A DNA stretch of 64,000 bases from contig CALAMC010000101.1 of NCBI GenBank assembly GCA_937925655.1, forward strand, positions 1 to 64,000, read 5' to 3'. The stretch is from an uncultured candidate division Zixibacteria bacterium (GTDB lineage Bacteria; Zixibacteria; MSB-5A5; GN15; PGXB01). The notes below the pieces were generated by a model. That model was not told where the DNA came from. It did no database searches and saw only the letters and a list, made by a program, of their open reading frames with translations. Each line of letters opens with the position of its first letter. The stretch's first letter is position 1. The position numbers and the translations under genes are program-made. Below, piece by piece: positions 27,846 through 36,697 of the stretch.

Positions 27846-27869
27846 GGAAATTTTATAGTAGGGACAACG

Positions 27870-29966
27870 TTACAAACAACCCAGCGTCCCGGTTTTGTTA
27901 TACACGTAATCGATCAGGCTTAGAATATCCAGCAGGTTGATGGAACCGTCGACATTGACATCGCCCGACTCGAACGGTACCGGCTGCGGACCGCTGTTAT
28001 ACACGTTGCTTATCAAAAACAGTATATCCAGAAGGTTGCATTCATCATCGTCGTTGGCGTCGCCGCAAATCAGATCGGTCTTGACCTTGCCCGCGACGGT
28101 AGTAACATCATAAGTGTAGATGGTGCCATAAATATTCCCGGAAAAAGTCGGCATATACGTGCTGTACCCGTCAACCAGTATATCCGATTTGGCGCCCTCG
28201 GGGGCCCCCGGCGGTACCGTGAAATACACTTTCAGAATCGGGCCCGCGCCGACCGGAAGATCCTCGGTCCAGGAGCTGGCTTCAAGACGCGCCTGCAAAG
28301 TCACCGTCACGCGCGAATTGTATATGTCCGAATGCTTAAGATTCTTCTTTTCGAAATGGGCCGTGCGACACCCGGCGAGCGATATCGAATCATACACCAG
28401 TCCGACTCCCCCGCCATACTCCACCGGAATCGTTATCTGCGACAGAGGTTCGGAATTGCGTCCCTCGATGACCACCGCGACCGTCTGGCCCGCGTCGGCC
28501 TTGACCGTCCCGGCTTTCAATGAATCCTTTATGGCGTATATGAACTCGGTCCGCTTGAGGGTCCGACTCCCCTGGTCGTGAGTGATGGTCAGCGTTACAT
28601 CGAAACACCCGGCTTTCGTATAAGTATGAGTCGGGTTCTGGACATACGCCGTACCGCCATCGCCGAAATTCCACTCCCACGACGTGACCTCGCGATCCGA
28701 CACGGCCGTAAACTGAATTCCCAGCGGAACATGACCGGAGATGGTGTCGGCATAAAACATGATTTCGCGGTCGGGAATGATATGATTGTACAACCGCTCG
28801 ATCAGAAAACTACAGCCGTCCCACGGGCAATACAGATTATCCATGGCGTACCAGGCAGTCTGGGAACCGCCCCAGCCATAGTTGAAATGATAATAGTACA
28901 TATCCTCGGCCGTTTGCCACCCGTCACAAACGATGGCGTGACTGTGAATGGTATACAAAAGCGGCAGACCGTTGTTAATATCGGCCCGGATGGTATCGTA
29001 CCACTCGAACCCCATGTAATCGGAGCGGCGATGTTCTTCGACAATGTTCTGATAACCATAATGGCGCGGATATATACTGCGGCAACCGCTGGTGTAGGCG
29101 CCCGATCCGCACCGGCCGTACATCATGCTGAACGCCACGCCCATCTCATAGCTGATTTCGGCCAGATTATGCGTCGTCACGACATACTCGTATTTATCCG
29201 ACATATTGGCCGCCAGCATCATCGGCGGCGTCGACCCCCCGCAGGAATTATCGCCTTCCCAGAGAAATTTGCGGCCGTTGAAACCGGCCGGCGGCCACTG
29301 GTGATACCACTGTATCTGCGCCGCGGCGGTGGCGACACACCCCACCACACACCTTCCCCCGTCACCCATCGGGCAGTAATTATAATAAGGCCCGCCCTGA
29401 TGCCAGGCGGTACTTAGAAGCGGCCCGACCGTGGTAAAAGCCACATCGGCCTTGCTTTCCAAAACCGCCTTGAAGACATCGGAACCGACCGCGAATTCAT
29501 CCCAGGCGTGGCGGTTTTTCGGGTCGAACATGGCTTCCGATTTCTCCGTCATGACGGCGTCGGCGCTGCCGTAATATTTCACGAATTCTTCGATGCGATT
29601 GGCCAGAACGTCCAAAAGCAACGCCCCCATCCCTTCGGGAGCATCCAGGTCAAGATTGCATTCCATGGAATAGGCTTTTACCGGAGGCAATTCTTTAAGC
29701 GAGGGAACCACGACAAAACCGACCGGGTCAATCGAATAACACCGCCCTAAAATCTGGCCGTCGCGCGTAAGATCCGTTACGGAAACAACTTGCGGGTCAG
29801 CGGACTTTTCCCACGTCCCGTTATGGCGAATATAGTAATCCAGCCAGTTATTGCAGACGTTATCCATCTCCTGACTGCTGGCGATTTCGGCCATAGTCGT
29901 CGGGCCGCATACGCATATCAACAAAGCGACATAAACGGGTACGGTCAATATTCCGGTTTTTTTCAT
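27870..29966 (-). CDS. Secreted C10-family (streptopain-like) cysteine peptidase with PKD and dockerin (paralogue)
   Basis: This 698-residue paralogue of the gene at 24525-26642 has the same order of modules. Signal peptide; propeptide (GFVVVPSLKELPPVKAYS); catalytic Cys in GGRCVVGCVATAAAQI; His in IHSHAIVCDGW followed by HFNYGWGG; PKD (WEWNFGDGGTAYVQNPTHTY); a cohesin-like domain; and a dockerin (CGDANDDDECNLLDILFLI and GDVNVDGSINLLDILSLI). All catalytic residues are in place. It is transcribed alone and presumably degrades extracellular protein; the dockerin implies attachment to a partner not encoded here. Confidence 0.9.
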   Translation of the reverse strand: MKKTGILTVPVYVALLICVCGPTTMAEIASSQEMDNVCNNWLDYYIRHNGTWEKSADPQVVSVTDLTRDGQILGRCYSIDPVGFVVVPSLKELPPVKAYSMECNLDLDAPEGMGALLLDVLANRIEEFVKYYGSADAVMTEKSEAMFDPKNRHAWDEFAVGSDVFKAVLESKADVAFTTVGPLLSTAWHQGGPYYNYCPMGDGGRCVVGCVATAAAQIQWYHQWPPAGFNGRKFLWEGDNSCGGSTPPMMLAANMSDKYEYVVTTHNLAEISYEMGVAFSMMYGRCGSGAYTSGCRSIYPRHYGYQNIVEEHRRSDYMGFEWYDTIRADINNGLPLLYTIHSHAIVCDGWQTAEDMYYYHFNYGWGGSQTAWYAMDNLYCPWDGCSFLIERLYNHIIPDREIMFYADTISGHVPLGIQFTAVSDREVTSWEWNFGDGGTAYVQNPTHTYTKAGCFDVTLTITHDQGSRTLKRTEFIYAIKDSLKAGTVKADAGQTVAVVIEGRNSEPLSQITIPVEYGGGVGLVYDSISLAGCRTAHFEKKNLKHSDIYNSRVTVTLQARLEASSWTEDLPVGAGPILKVYFTVPPGAPEGAKSDILVDGYSTYMPTFSGNIYGTIYTYDVTTVAGKVKTDLICGDANDDDECNLLDILFLISNVYNSGPQPVPFESGDVNVDGSINLLDILSLIDYVYNKTGTLGCL

Positions 29967-30101
29967 CTTGCGGTTTCCTCAATATTTCAAATTACTGCCA
30001 AATATGAATTGTATCTGTTGCGGCCATTTTCGAGCGGTAACATGTCGACCGCGCCCCCACCCGGCCGACAAAGCCTAATTTTCTGTCTGTCAATCTTTTA
30101 T

Positions 30102-30129
30102 AATTTAAGGCATATTCGGATTTTGTCAA
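30102..30129 (-). promoter_or_regulatory. Sigma-70 promoter of the second C10 peptidase gene
   Basis: On the minus strand TTGACA (30129-30124) is followed after 16 bases by TAAATT (30107-30102). The start codon is 135 bases downstream, so a long leader is implied. Confidence 0.45.
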
Positions 30130-30186
30130 CAAAATCCCACGATATTATACGAAATAAGTCCACATTTTCCATCTGACCAAAAAAAA

Positions 30187-30212
30187 CGCCGTCCGCAATT
30201 TCGCGGGCGGCG
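30187..30212 (-). terminator. Terminator of the small exported protein gene
   Basis: CGCCGTCCGC and GCGGGCGGCG pair with one G-T wobble around a six-base loop, 20 bases after the stop at 30233. The minus-strand side continues with TTTTTTTGG. Confidence 0.75.
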
Positions 30213-30232
30213 TAATTATTCGCACGGCGATT

Positions 30233-30802
30233 TTATTCGGCCATCGCGGCCAGTTTCTTGTAATCGATCATCTTAATCAGTTTCTGGATATCTTCTTCGG
30301 TGACAGTTTCATCGCCTTCACCGGTGACAAGGATTCTTTTGGCCACCAGCGAAATAACCTGGACCCCGGTGATTTTGCCCTCGTCTTTCTGATAAATCAG
30401 CTTGGACGGAAATCCCTGAATTTCGGCTGATTTAACCGTCCCCTCCGGAGAATCGTATTCCATTTGCATCATAAACGGGGTCATCAAAAGCTGATTAAAA
30501 CCGGTATCCAGAATATGCAGGCGGATTTCCTTTTTATCCTTGGATGTATAAGCCCGTGAGGCCGATGAATAGCTGAACTGATTTCCCGGATTGGTCGGGT
30601 CGGCCATAGTCATGGAGCCTCCGTCGAGCTCGCTGACTTCCATTCCCTCAACTTTTTCGGGCAAAAGTTTGGCTAATTCATTCCAGTCAACCGCCTTGAC
30701 CGCCTGCAATTCCTTGGCCAGGTCTTTCTGCTCTTCTTCGGCATAGGCACCCAAAGCCAGAAAAACCAGCAGGACCGCAAACACACCAAAAGTCTTGAGC
30801 AT
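30233..30802 (-). CDS. Small exported protein of unknown function
   Basis: This 189-residue protein has a clear signal peptide (LLVFLALGAYAEE). The mature part starts with a charged helix (KDLAKELQAVKAVDWNELAKLLPE), then a predicted mixed fold (YSSASRAYTSKDKKEIRLHILDTG) and ends with a helical stretch. I do not recognise the family. It is transcribed alone, with an RBS (AGGAAAG) and a terminator; it is a soluble periplasmic or secreted protein, not a lipoprotein. Confidence 0.7.
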   Translation of the reverse strand: MLKTFGVFAVLLVFLALGAYAEEEQKDLAKELQAVKAVDWNELAKLLPEKVEGMEVSELDGGSMTMADPTNPGNQFSYSSASRAYTSKDKKEIRLHILDTGFNQLLMTPFMMQMEYDSPEGTVKSAEIQGFPSKLIYQKDEGKITGVQVISLVAKRILVTGEGDETVTEEDIQKLIKMIDYKKLAAMAE

Positions 30803-30907
30803 TTGATCTTCCTTTCCTGAAGGTTAGTTGTATCGATAAAATATTAAGGATGAAAAATCCACAAGGCAATAAAAATATCCCGGTATTATTGAGTTAAACA
30901 TCTGATT

Positions 30908-31669
30908 TCAGACGCAATCTTCCAGTCCGAGCAACATAATGGCGGAAATGATAATCACTGCAATGAGAATATATCTTACAAATGGCGCCCCCTTTTTGAC
31001 CGCCATATGCGCCGCAACCCAGGCACCCAGCATATTGCCGATAGCCAGAACCAGGCCCAGGACCCAGTCGACCTGACCGTTGAGAATAAAAACCACCAGG
31101 GCAAAAGCGGTAAAACAGAGCACTACAAAATTTTTAAAAGCATTGGCCCGCACCAGTTCATAGCCGGCGCTTAAAACCAGCCCGGCCAGAAGAAATATGC
31201 CCACCCCGGCCTGGATAAAACCCCCGTAAAGACCGATGCCCAAAAAAGTTACATGCTGTTTCCAACCGGGCCTTCGCTCCAGCGCATCGGCTTTGCCCTC
31301 CAGCCAGCGACGGGGCCGGACAATCACTACTACCAGCATTATGACCATCAAAACGCCGATAATTCTTCGCATCAACTGCTCGTCGAGATCGGCGGCAATT
31401 TGCGCCCCGATAACGGCGCCGAGAACCGCCGGGATCGTCAAATAAATTACCCGGCGCAAATCCAGTATATTTTCCTGCCTGAATTTGCGGACGGCCACCA
31501 CGCACTGGAGCAGAACCGCTACGCGATTGGTGCCGTTGGCGACATTGGCCGGAAGACCCGCAAATATCAACATCGGCAACGTAATCAGCGACCCGCTTCC
31601 GGCCAGAGTATTGATAAACCCGGCCAGAAAACCGGCGCCGACGACTAAGGGATATATATACCATTCCAT
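30908..31669 (-). CDS. TauE/SafE-family anion permease
   Basis: This 253-residue protein has about eight hydrophobic segments and the family pattern GFINTLAGSGSLITLPMLIFAGLPANVANGTNR near the start, repeated more weakly in the second half (GFIQAGVGIFLLAGLV). TauE/SafE proteins export sulfite, sulfoacetate or similar organic sulfur anions; the substrate here is not evident. The ATG at residue 4 of the longest frame is chosen; the first codon of that frame is TTG and no clear RBS supports either. Confidence 0.8.
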   Translation of the reverse strand: MEWYIYPLVVGAGFLAGFINTLAGSGSLITLPMLIFAGLPANVANGTNRVAVLLQCVVAVRKFRQENILDLRRVIYLTIPAVLGAVIGAQIAADLDEQLMRRIIGVLMVIMLVVVIVRPRRWLEGKADALERRPGWKQHVTFLGIGLYGGFIQAGVGIFLLAGLVLSAGYELVRANAFKNFVVLCFTAFALVVFILNGQVDWVLGLVLAIGNMLGAWVAAHMAVKKGAPFVRYILIAVIIISAIMLLGLEDCV

Positions 31670-31831
31670 AAGTATCAACCGCGCTTCAAATTGGCTCCAA
31701 TTATACGCAGGAATCTTAAGGTGTCAATCGTTATCGCATATATACGGGAAATTACAGCTTGCCAAAAATTCTCCCAAAGTATTTATTCGCCTGAAGCAGG
31801 CAGGAATAAAAAGCTTTGATTCAGTAATGTT

Positions 31832-33859
31832 ATGAATAAAAATTTCCGATTTATTTCCGCTCCGGCCTTATATGCTCTGGGCGTCGCGGCCATATTATTA
31901 CTATTTCTGGCGGGTTGGCGATGGATCCTTATGACATTGGCCAATGAACTGGCCGAAACTGTCCCTTCTGCCTTTTTACTTAAATCTTTCCTCATCGGCA
32001 TCAGATTCGATTTCCGAGTGGTAAGCATCATCATGATACCGCTTTTTATCCTTTCAGCCATACCGGGCCACGACTTGGTTACATCCAGGACCATGCGTAA
32101 AATCGGATTCATCTACATTTCAATCGTGACCAGCATCATGTTTTTTCTGCACATGGTTGAAATTGAATTCTTCCTGTTTTTCAATACCCGCTTGAACGGT
32201 TCGGCCTTGATTTGGTTCGACAGCCCCGCAGATACATTGACTATGGTCTGGTCCAGCTACCCGGTTTTGCCATATTTGCTTCTGTTCGGCGCCGTAACGA
32301 CTGCCTTTATTCTGCTGATCCGGTCTTACCGTAATTGGGTCGTGCAAAAGGTCGGTCCTTCCTCAAAAATCATCACGCTGGCCTGGCTTCCAATCGTCCT
32401 GGCCGTCTTTGTTCTGGGAAGTATCGGCCGCATTTACAAAGACGCCCCAATGCGCTGGGGCATCGGCTATTTCTGCGAATATAATTTCGCCAACCAGCTT
32501 TCGTTGAATCCGACGGACACCTTCATGCGCGACGTTTTTTATGATACCCACAAACGCGAGCAGGTGCAAAAACTCGTCGATAAATGGCGTCAGGACGACG
32601 AGGAAGCGGTCGTCCGCCGTCTGCTGGCGGCCTCGCCGGATACGGCCGACCTCGGAACACGCCGCCTGTTGCGCCGGGTAAGATTCGACCATCCCAATCC
32701 CGACCCGCCCAATGTCCTGCTCATCATGATGGAATCGTTCGGCTCGACCAAGGTCGGTTGCCTGCTCAACGAATATCCCTATGATTTGACTCCGGGATTC
32801 GATTCTCTGGTCAAAAGCGGGGTTTTGTTTACCCGCTTTTACTCCTCGGCCACCCACACCGGCCCCGGCCTGTTCAATATCATGACCGGCACGCCACATA
32901 TTTTCGGTAAAGTCATGTTCAAGCAGGTGGAAGGGCATACGTCGTACAATGCCCTGCCGGAAATATTGCGCAACTACGGCTACCGGACACTTTTTTTCAC
33001 CACACAGGACCCGCATTATGACAATATGCAGGGTTTCTTGCGGGCCAACGGCATGATGGAAATATCCTCGGTCGATGATTACCATGATTCGCTGGTGTTA
33101 AGCTGGTTGGGTGTCCCGGATCACGTCATGTTTGACCACGCCCATAAACGCCTGAAAGAACTGGCGCAGTCAGATCAGAAATTTTTCGCGACCCTGCTGT
33201 CGACCTCACATCACAGTCCTTATTTGATACCTGACGCCCCGTTCGAACACATTCCCGATTCGGAACCGCGCCACCGCGACTTGAACGCCATGAAATACTC
33301 TGACTGGGCCATGAACCGGCTGGTGCGAAGCATCATGGCCGACCCCGATTTCGACAATACCCTGATTCTGGTTACCGCCGACCAGGGATTCAAATTCGAG
33401 GTCTGCCACGAACTGGATATATCAATGATTCAGGTCCCGCTGTTTGTCTACCATACCGATGGCCATCTTCCGGCCGGCGTGAGAAACGACCGCGTCGGCA
33501 GCCAGCTTGATTTTTTGCCGACCATTTTGGGACAACTTCAACTCGATTACGATAATTATTCATTCGGAAAAGACCTGTTCGACACGCTAACTCCGGTACA
33601 AGATTTTGCCTTTGCCACCAGTTGGTATAATATCGGTTATATCGAAGATGACTTCTTTTTCACCATGCACGCCGACAAGGATGTCGAATATCTTTTTAAA
33701 CTCCCGGACAAGCAGACCAATCTTTTGGAACAACATCCGGACATCGCCGCCCGGCTGAAACACCGGGCCCTGTCCATTTATGGCAAAGCCTTCTACGACC
33801 AGCAGATTCCGATTCATTTCCATCGCCTGCGGGACAACATTCGAGCCGCCGCCAAATAA
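31832..33859 (+). CDS. LTA-synthase-like membrane sulfatase/phosphotransferase
   Basis: This 675-residue protein has five TM helices in its first 210 residues, then a periplasmic alkaline-phosphatase-fold domain beginning PNVLLIMMESFGSTKVG. SATHTGPGLFNIMTG supplies the probable nucleophile Thr and STSHHSPY is typical of the LtaS/MdoB/OpgB family, which transfers glycerol-phosphate or phosphoethanolamine to surface glycans or lipids. The usual metal-binding motif DHG appears as ADQG (in ILVTADQGFKFE), a His-to-Gln change at a conserved ligand. It is divergent from the TauE gene and stands alone. No strong RBS is visible. Its activity depends on whether Gln is tolerated. Confidence 0.8.
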   Translation: MNKNFRFISAPALYALGVAAILLLFLAGWRWILMTLANELAETVPSAFLLKSFLIGIRFDFRVVSIIMIPLFILSAIPGHDLVTSRTMRKIGFIYISIVTSIMFFLHMVEIEFFLFFNTRLNGSALIWFDSPADTLTMVWSSYPVLPYLLLFGAVTTAFILLIRSYRNWVVQKVGPSSKIITLAWLPIVLAVFVLGSIGRIYKDAPMRWGIGYFCEYNFANQLSLNPTDTFMRDVFYDTHKREQVQKLVDKWRQDDEEAVVRRLLAASPDTADLGTRRLLRRVRFDHPNPDPPNVLLIMMESFGSTKVGCLLNEYPYDLTPGFDSLVKSGVLFTRFYSSATHTGPGLFNIMTGTPHIFGKVMFKQVEGHTSYNALPEILRNYGYRTLFFTTQDPHYDNMQGFLRANGMMEISSVDDYHDSLVLSWLGVPDHVMFDHAHKRLKELAQSDQKFFATLLSTSHHSPYLIPDAPFEHIPDSEPRHRDLNAMKYSDWAMNRLVRSIMADPDFDNTLILVTADQGFKFEVCHELDISMIQVPLFVYHTDGHLPAGVRNDRVGSQLDFLPTILGQLQLDYDNYSFGKDLFDTLTPVQDFAFATSWYNIGYIEDDFFFTMHADKDVEYLFKLPDKQTNLLEQHPDIAARLKHRALSIYGKAFYDQQIPIHFHRLRDNIRAAAK

Positions 33860-34000
33860 TCGGCTGACAATCGGAGCGTTGTCTTATATATTTCTTCAGG
33901 CACATAATTAAGCCCCCCGTTTACCGACCGAAAATATACTAAGAGTCGAAATATTGCCGGTTTAACCGCCATTCTCGTAGTAATTGGCAGGAGTCAGCCG

Positions 34001-35482
34001 TTGCCTAAAGATGAGCGATTAAAAATCGTAATCATAATTGTGACACTGGTTACCTTGGAATCGGTGGCCATACCATCGGTCATGGCCCAGGGTTCTATTT
34101 TCGGAGCCGTTAAGAATTCTGACCAGACAATTCCGGCCAACGATGAAATAAACTTTTTTGGCTACATCGACGCCAAAGACGATGAAATACGGACGGAATC
34201 GTCGATTGGGGCCGGTTACGATAACGGCAACTGGTTTGACGATTTCCAGAATTACCTCGGTGAATCAGCGGGTCAGCCATATCAGTACCGCTTTTTTAAT
34301 ATCAATAACGGCGAGGGGGTTGTCCTTGACGGGTTGATCCCGAATAATTCTTTTCAGCAGGAGGACATAGAGCTCTCGTCCGTCGATTGGCCGTCCACCG
34401 TCAAAAATTTATATGCCCTCGCTTTGGCCTACGGCAGAGTCCTGTTGAGCTGGGATGCCCGGCCAGATCATACTTATCATATTTACCGTCGTCTTGCAAT
34501 ATCCGCCGGATCGTTCTATCGCATTGATGATCCGTCGGGAAATCTTGCCAATCCGGGTGTCGAGGGTGGTTTTTATATCGACGACGAAGTGGATGGAACC
34601 AATAACTATGACTACCTCATTATCGTCCAAAACGCCGCGGGGACGCTCGGAATTCATTCCGAAATTGTTTCGGTTAATTCCTCGATGGTGATGGCACCGG
34701 TCATTGACGCCATTATGCCTGCGTCCGGACCTGTCTCCGGAGGAACAGAGGTGACCATATCGGGCTCCGGCTTTGATCCCGACGGCGTCATCGTTGCTAT
34801 CGGGGCAGGATATCTGACGGATATCGTTGTCGTCTCCCCGTTCGAAATTACCGGCCACACGCCGCCGGGGACGGAAGGCGCGGTCGACATTTATGTCACC
34901 AACACTGCCTCCGGTTTAAGCTCCAATATCCTCGTCGGCGGTTATACGTATCTCGGCAGTCAGAATATCCCGCCCGTGCTTTATGGCACATCTGCCAAAA
35001 ACGGGCTCATTGAGCAGTTACTGGTATTCAAAGTATTTGCCGTCGATACCGATGGTGATGAAGTTTTCATATCTGGCCGCAAACTCCCCGATGGAGCCGT
35101 GCTGACCTATAATGGCTATAATATCGACAATGGTTTTTATGAGGCCACCTTTGCATGGACGCCCGCAACGATACATGCCGGACTGCATGACAGCCTGGAA
35201 ATCCTGGCCCATGATTTACTGGATACGACAATCGCAATAATGACGGTTAAAATTTTCGATAACGGTTATGTGTGCGGCGACGCCGACGGCAACTGGATTT
35301 ATAACGTTTTGGATATTATCTACCTTATCTCATATATATACAACGATCCGCCCGGTCCGCCCCCGGTTCCTCTGGCCGCGGGAGACGCCAACGGTGACGG
35401 AATTATAAACCTCAAAGATATTCTGCGCCTGATTGCCTTTTTGTATGATGACCCGCGCGGCCCGGCCCCGGTCTGCCCGTAG
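34001..35482 (+). CDS. Secreted IPT/TIG-domain protein with C-terminal dockerin
   Basis: This 493-residue exported protein starts at TTG with AGGAG eight bases upstream; the nearest ATG is out of frame. A signal peptide precedes MAQGSIFG. A fibronectin-like region (about 125-225) is followed by an IPT/TIG domain (IMPASGPVSGGTEVTISGSGF) and a cadherin-like part. The end is a dockerin (CGDADGNWIYNVLDIIYLI and GDANGDGIINLKDILRLI). No enzyme domain was seen, so it is probably structural or adhesive. It converges on the alcohol dehydrogenase gene with a 17-base gap. Confidence 0.75.
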   Translation: MPKDERLKIVIIIVTLVTLESVAIPSVMAQGSIFGAVKNSDQTIPANDEINFFGYIDAKDDEIRTESSIGAGYDNGNWFDDFQNYLGESAGQPYQYRFFNINNGEGVVLDGLIPNNSFQQEDIELSSVDWPSTVKNLYALALAYGRVLLSWDARPDHTYHIYRRLAISAGSFYRIDDPSGNLANPGVEGGFYIDDEVDGTNNYDYLIIVQNAAGTLGIHSEIVSVNSSMVMAPVIDAIMPASGPVSGGTEVTISGSGFDPDGVIVAIGAGYLTDIVVVSPFEITGHTPPGTEGAVDIYVTNTASGLSSNILVGGYTYLGSQNIPPVLYGTSAKNGLIEQLLVFKVFAVDTDGDEVFISGRKLPDGAVLTYNGYNIDNGFYEATFAWTPATIHAGLHDSLEILAHDLLDTTIAIMTVKIFDNGYVCGDADGNWIYNVLDIIYLISYIYNDPPGPPPVPLAAGDANGDGIINLKDILRLIAFLYDDPRGPAPVCP

Positions 35483-35499
35483 ACGTTTCCGATTGAAGC

Positions 35500-36486
35500 C
35501 TAATCAATCACGATTACCGCCGCGCCGTTGAAACGCCCGTGGCGCAAATCATCGAGCGCTTCATTGGCTTTTTCAAGCGGATACGGATGGACTTCGGTCC
35601 TGATCGGAACCTTCGGCGCCAGCGCCAGGAATTCTTCACCATCGCGGCGGGTAAGATTGGCCACCGACTTGATCGAACGCTCTTCCCATAATATCGAATA
35701 CGGAAACGACGGGATATCACTCATGTAAATTCCGGCGCAGACGACAATTCCGCCTTTCCTGACCGCTTTTAATGATAGCGGCAGAAGTTGCCCGACCGGG
35801 GCGAAAATTATGGCGGCGTCCAGCGGTTCCGGCGGGCTTTGCTCGGATGAACCGACCCAGACGGCCCCCAGCTGTCGGGCAAAATTCTGACTTTCAACGT
35901 CCCCTTCGCGGGTAAAAGCGAAAACCCTGCGGCCTTCATAACGCGCCACCTGGATCAAAATATGCGCCGCCGCACCGAAACCATAAAAACCGATTGCCCG
36001 GGCCGACCCGGTCATCCGATACGAGCGATAACCGATCAATCCCGCGCACAACAATGGTGCCGCCTGCAAATCGGGATAACCTTCCGGTATCGGAAAACAG
36101 AAGCGCTCGTCCGCGACACAATATTCGGCGAAACCGCCGTTGATTTGATACCCCGTATAGCGGGCATGGTCACACAGGTTTTCACGGTCTGACCGGCAGA
36201 ATTCGCATTCCCCGCAACTATACCCCAGCCAGGGGACGCCAACCCGGTCGCCCTTCTTGAATTTGCCGCCTGCCTGCGAAATATCTGCGACCACCCCGAC
36301 AATCTGATGCCCCGGCACCAGCGGCAGTTTTGGCTCGGTCAGTTCGCCGTCCACAACGTGCAAATCGGTGCGACAAATGCCGCAGGCGCGGACCTTTAAA
36401 AGCAGTTGTCCTTTATGCGGAACGGGAACGGATATGTCGGCCACTTCCAGCGGGCGCCCGACGCTATTCAATACCATAGCTTTCAT
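35500..36486 (-). CDS. Zinc-dependent alcohol dehydrogenase family protein
   Basis: This 328-residue medium-chain dehydrogenase carries catalytic-zinc residues (GICRTDLH, PGHQIVG), a structural-zinc loop (CGECEFCRSDRENLC) and a Rossmann motif (GFYGFGAAAHI). The Gln in place of Glu in PGHQ is usual for this AdhA-like subgroup. It oxidises an alcohol or reduces an aldehyde with NAD(P); the substrate is not deducible. The RBS is GAGAAACC, weak. It is divergent from the sigma-54 activator gene with about 210 bases between them. Confidence 0.85.
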   Translation of the reverse strand: MKAMVLNSVGRPLEVADISVPVPHKGQLLLKVRACGICRTDLHVVDGELTEPKLPLVPGHQIVGVVADISQAGGKFKKGDRVGVPWLGYSCGECEFCRSDRENLCDHARYTGYQINGGFAEYCVADERFCFPIPEGYPDLQAAPLLCAGLIGYRSYRMTGSARAIGFYGFGAAAHILIQVARYEGRRVFAFTREGDVESQNFARQLGAVWVGSSEQSPPEPLDAAIIFAPVGQLLPLSLKAVRKGGIVVCAGIYMSDIPSFPYSILWEERSIKSVANLTRRDGEEFLALAPKVPIRTEVHPYPLEKANEALDDLRHGRFNGAAVIVID

Positions 36487-36620
36487 CGAGGTTTCTCCAC
36501 GTGCAATTATTCGGCACAGCGATTACACATTAGCCAAAGATTTGACAAAAATCAACACCGCCATGATGTTTCTTTTGCCGGGAATATAATATATAGAACG
36601 GAATAGTATCCCGAAAGACC

Positions 36621-36649
36621 TTGAAAATGCCCGTAACACTGATTATAAT
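36621..36649 (+). promoter_or_regulatory. Sigma-70 promoter of the sigma-54 activator gene
   Basis: TTGAAA at 36621-36626, a 17-base spacer and a perfect TATAAT at 36644-36649 lie 49 bases before the start at 36698. The activator is therefore probably made by the housekeeping sigma factor. Confidence 0.6.
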
Positions 36650-36697
36650 CGTATAATATTGGCGGAGTTATAAATTAAGGAAAAAACGGCCCCGTTA

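Larger units (their letters stand above)
26728..27869. other. Gene-free region of about 1.1 kb rich in hairpin repeats
   Basis: This stretch between the two C10 peptidase genes has no convincing conserved protein. It contains at least seven hairpins, two copies of AAAACAGGTAACMCACCC, a short frame with a strong RBS, and flanks resembling the element near 3548. The composition (AT-rich centre, GC-rich palindromes) differs from the coding DNA around it. It looks like a landing site for interspersed non-coding elements. Confidence 0.6.

Noticed and set aside
26728..27869. CRISPR array in the repeat-rich island
   Set aside because: The repeats differ from one another, spacing is irregular and no unit occurs three or more times with spacers of equal length. 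No cas gene is near.
36542..36547. TTGACA on the plus strand upstream of the sigma-54 activator
   Set aside because: No -10 element lies 16-18 bases downstream; the TTGAAA/TATAAT pair at 36621-36649 is a better promoter.
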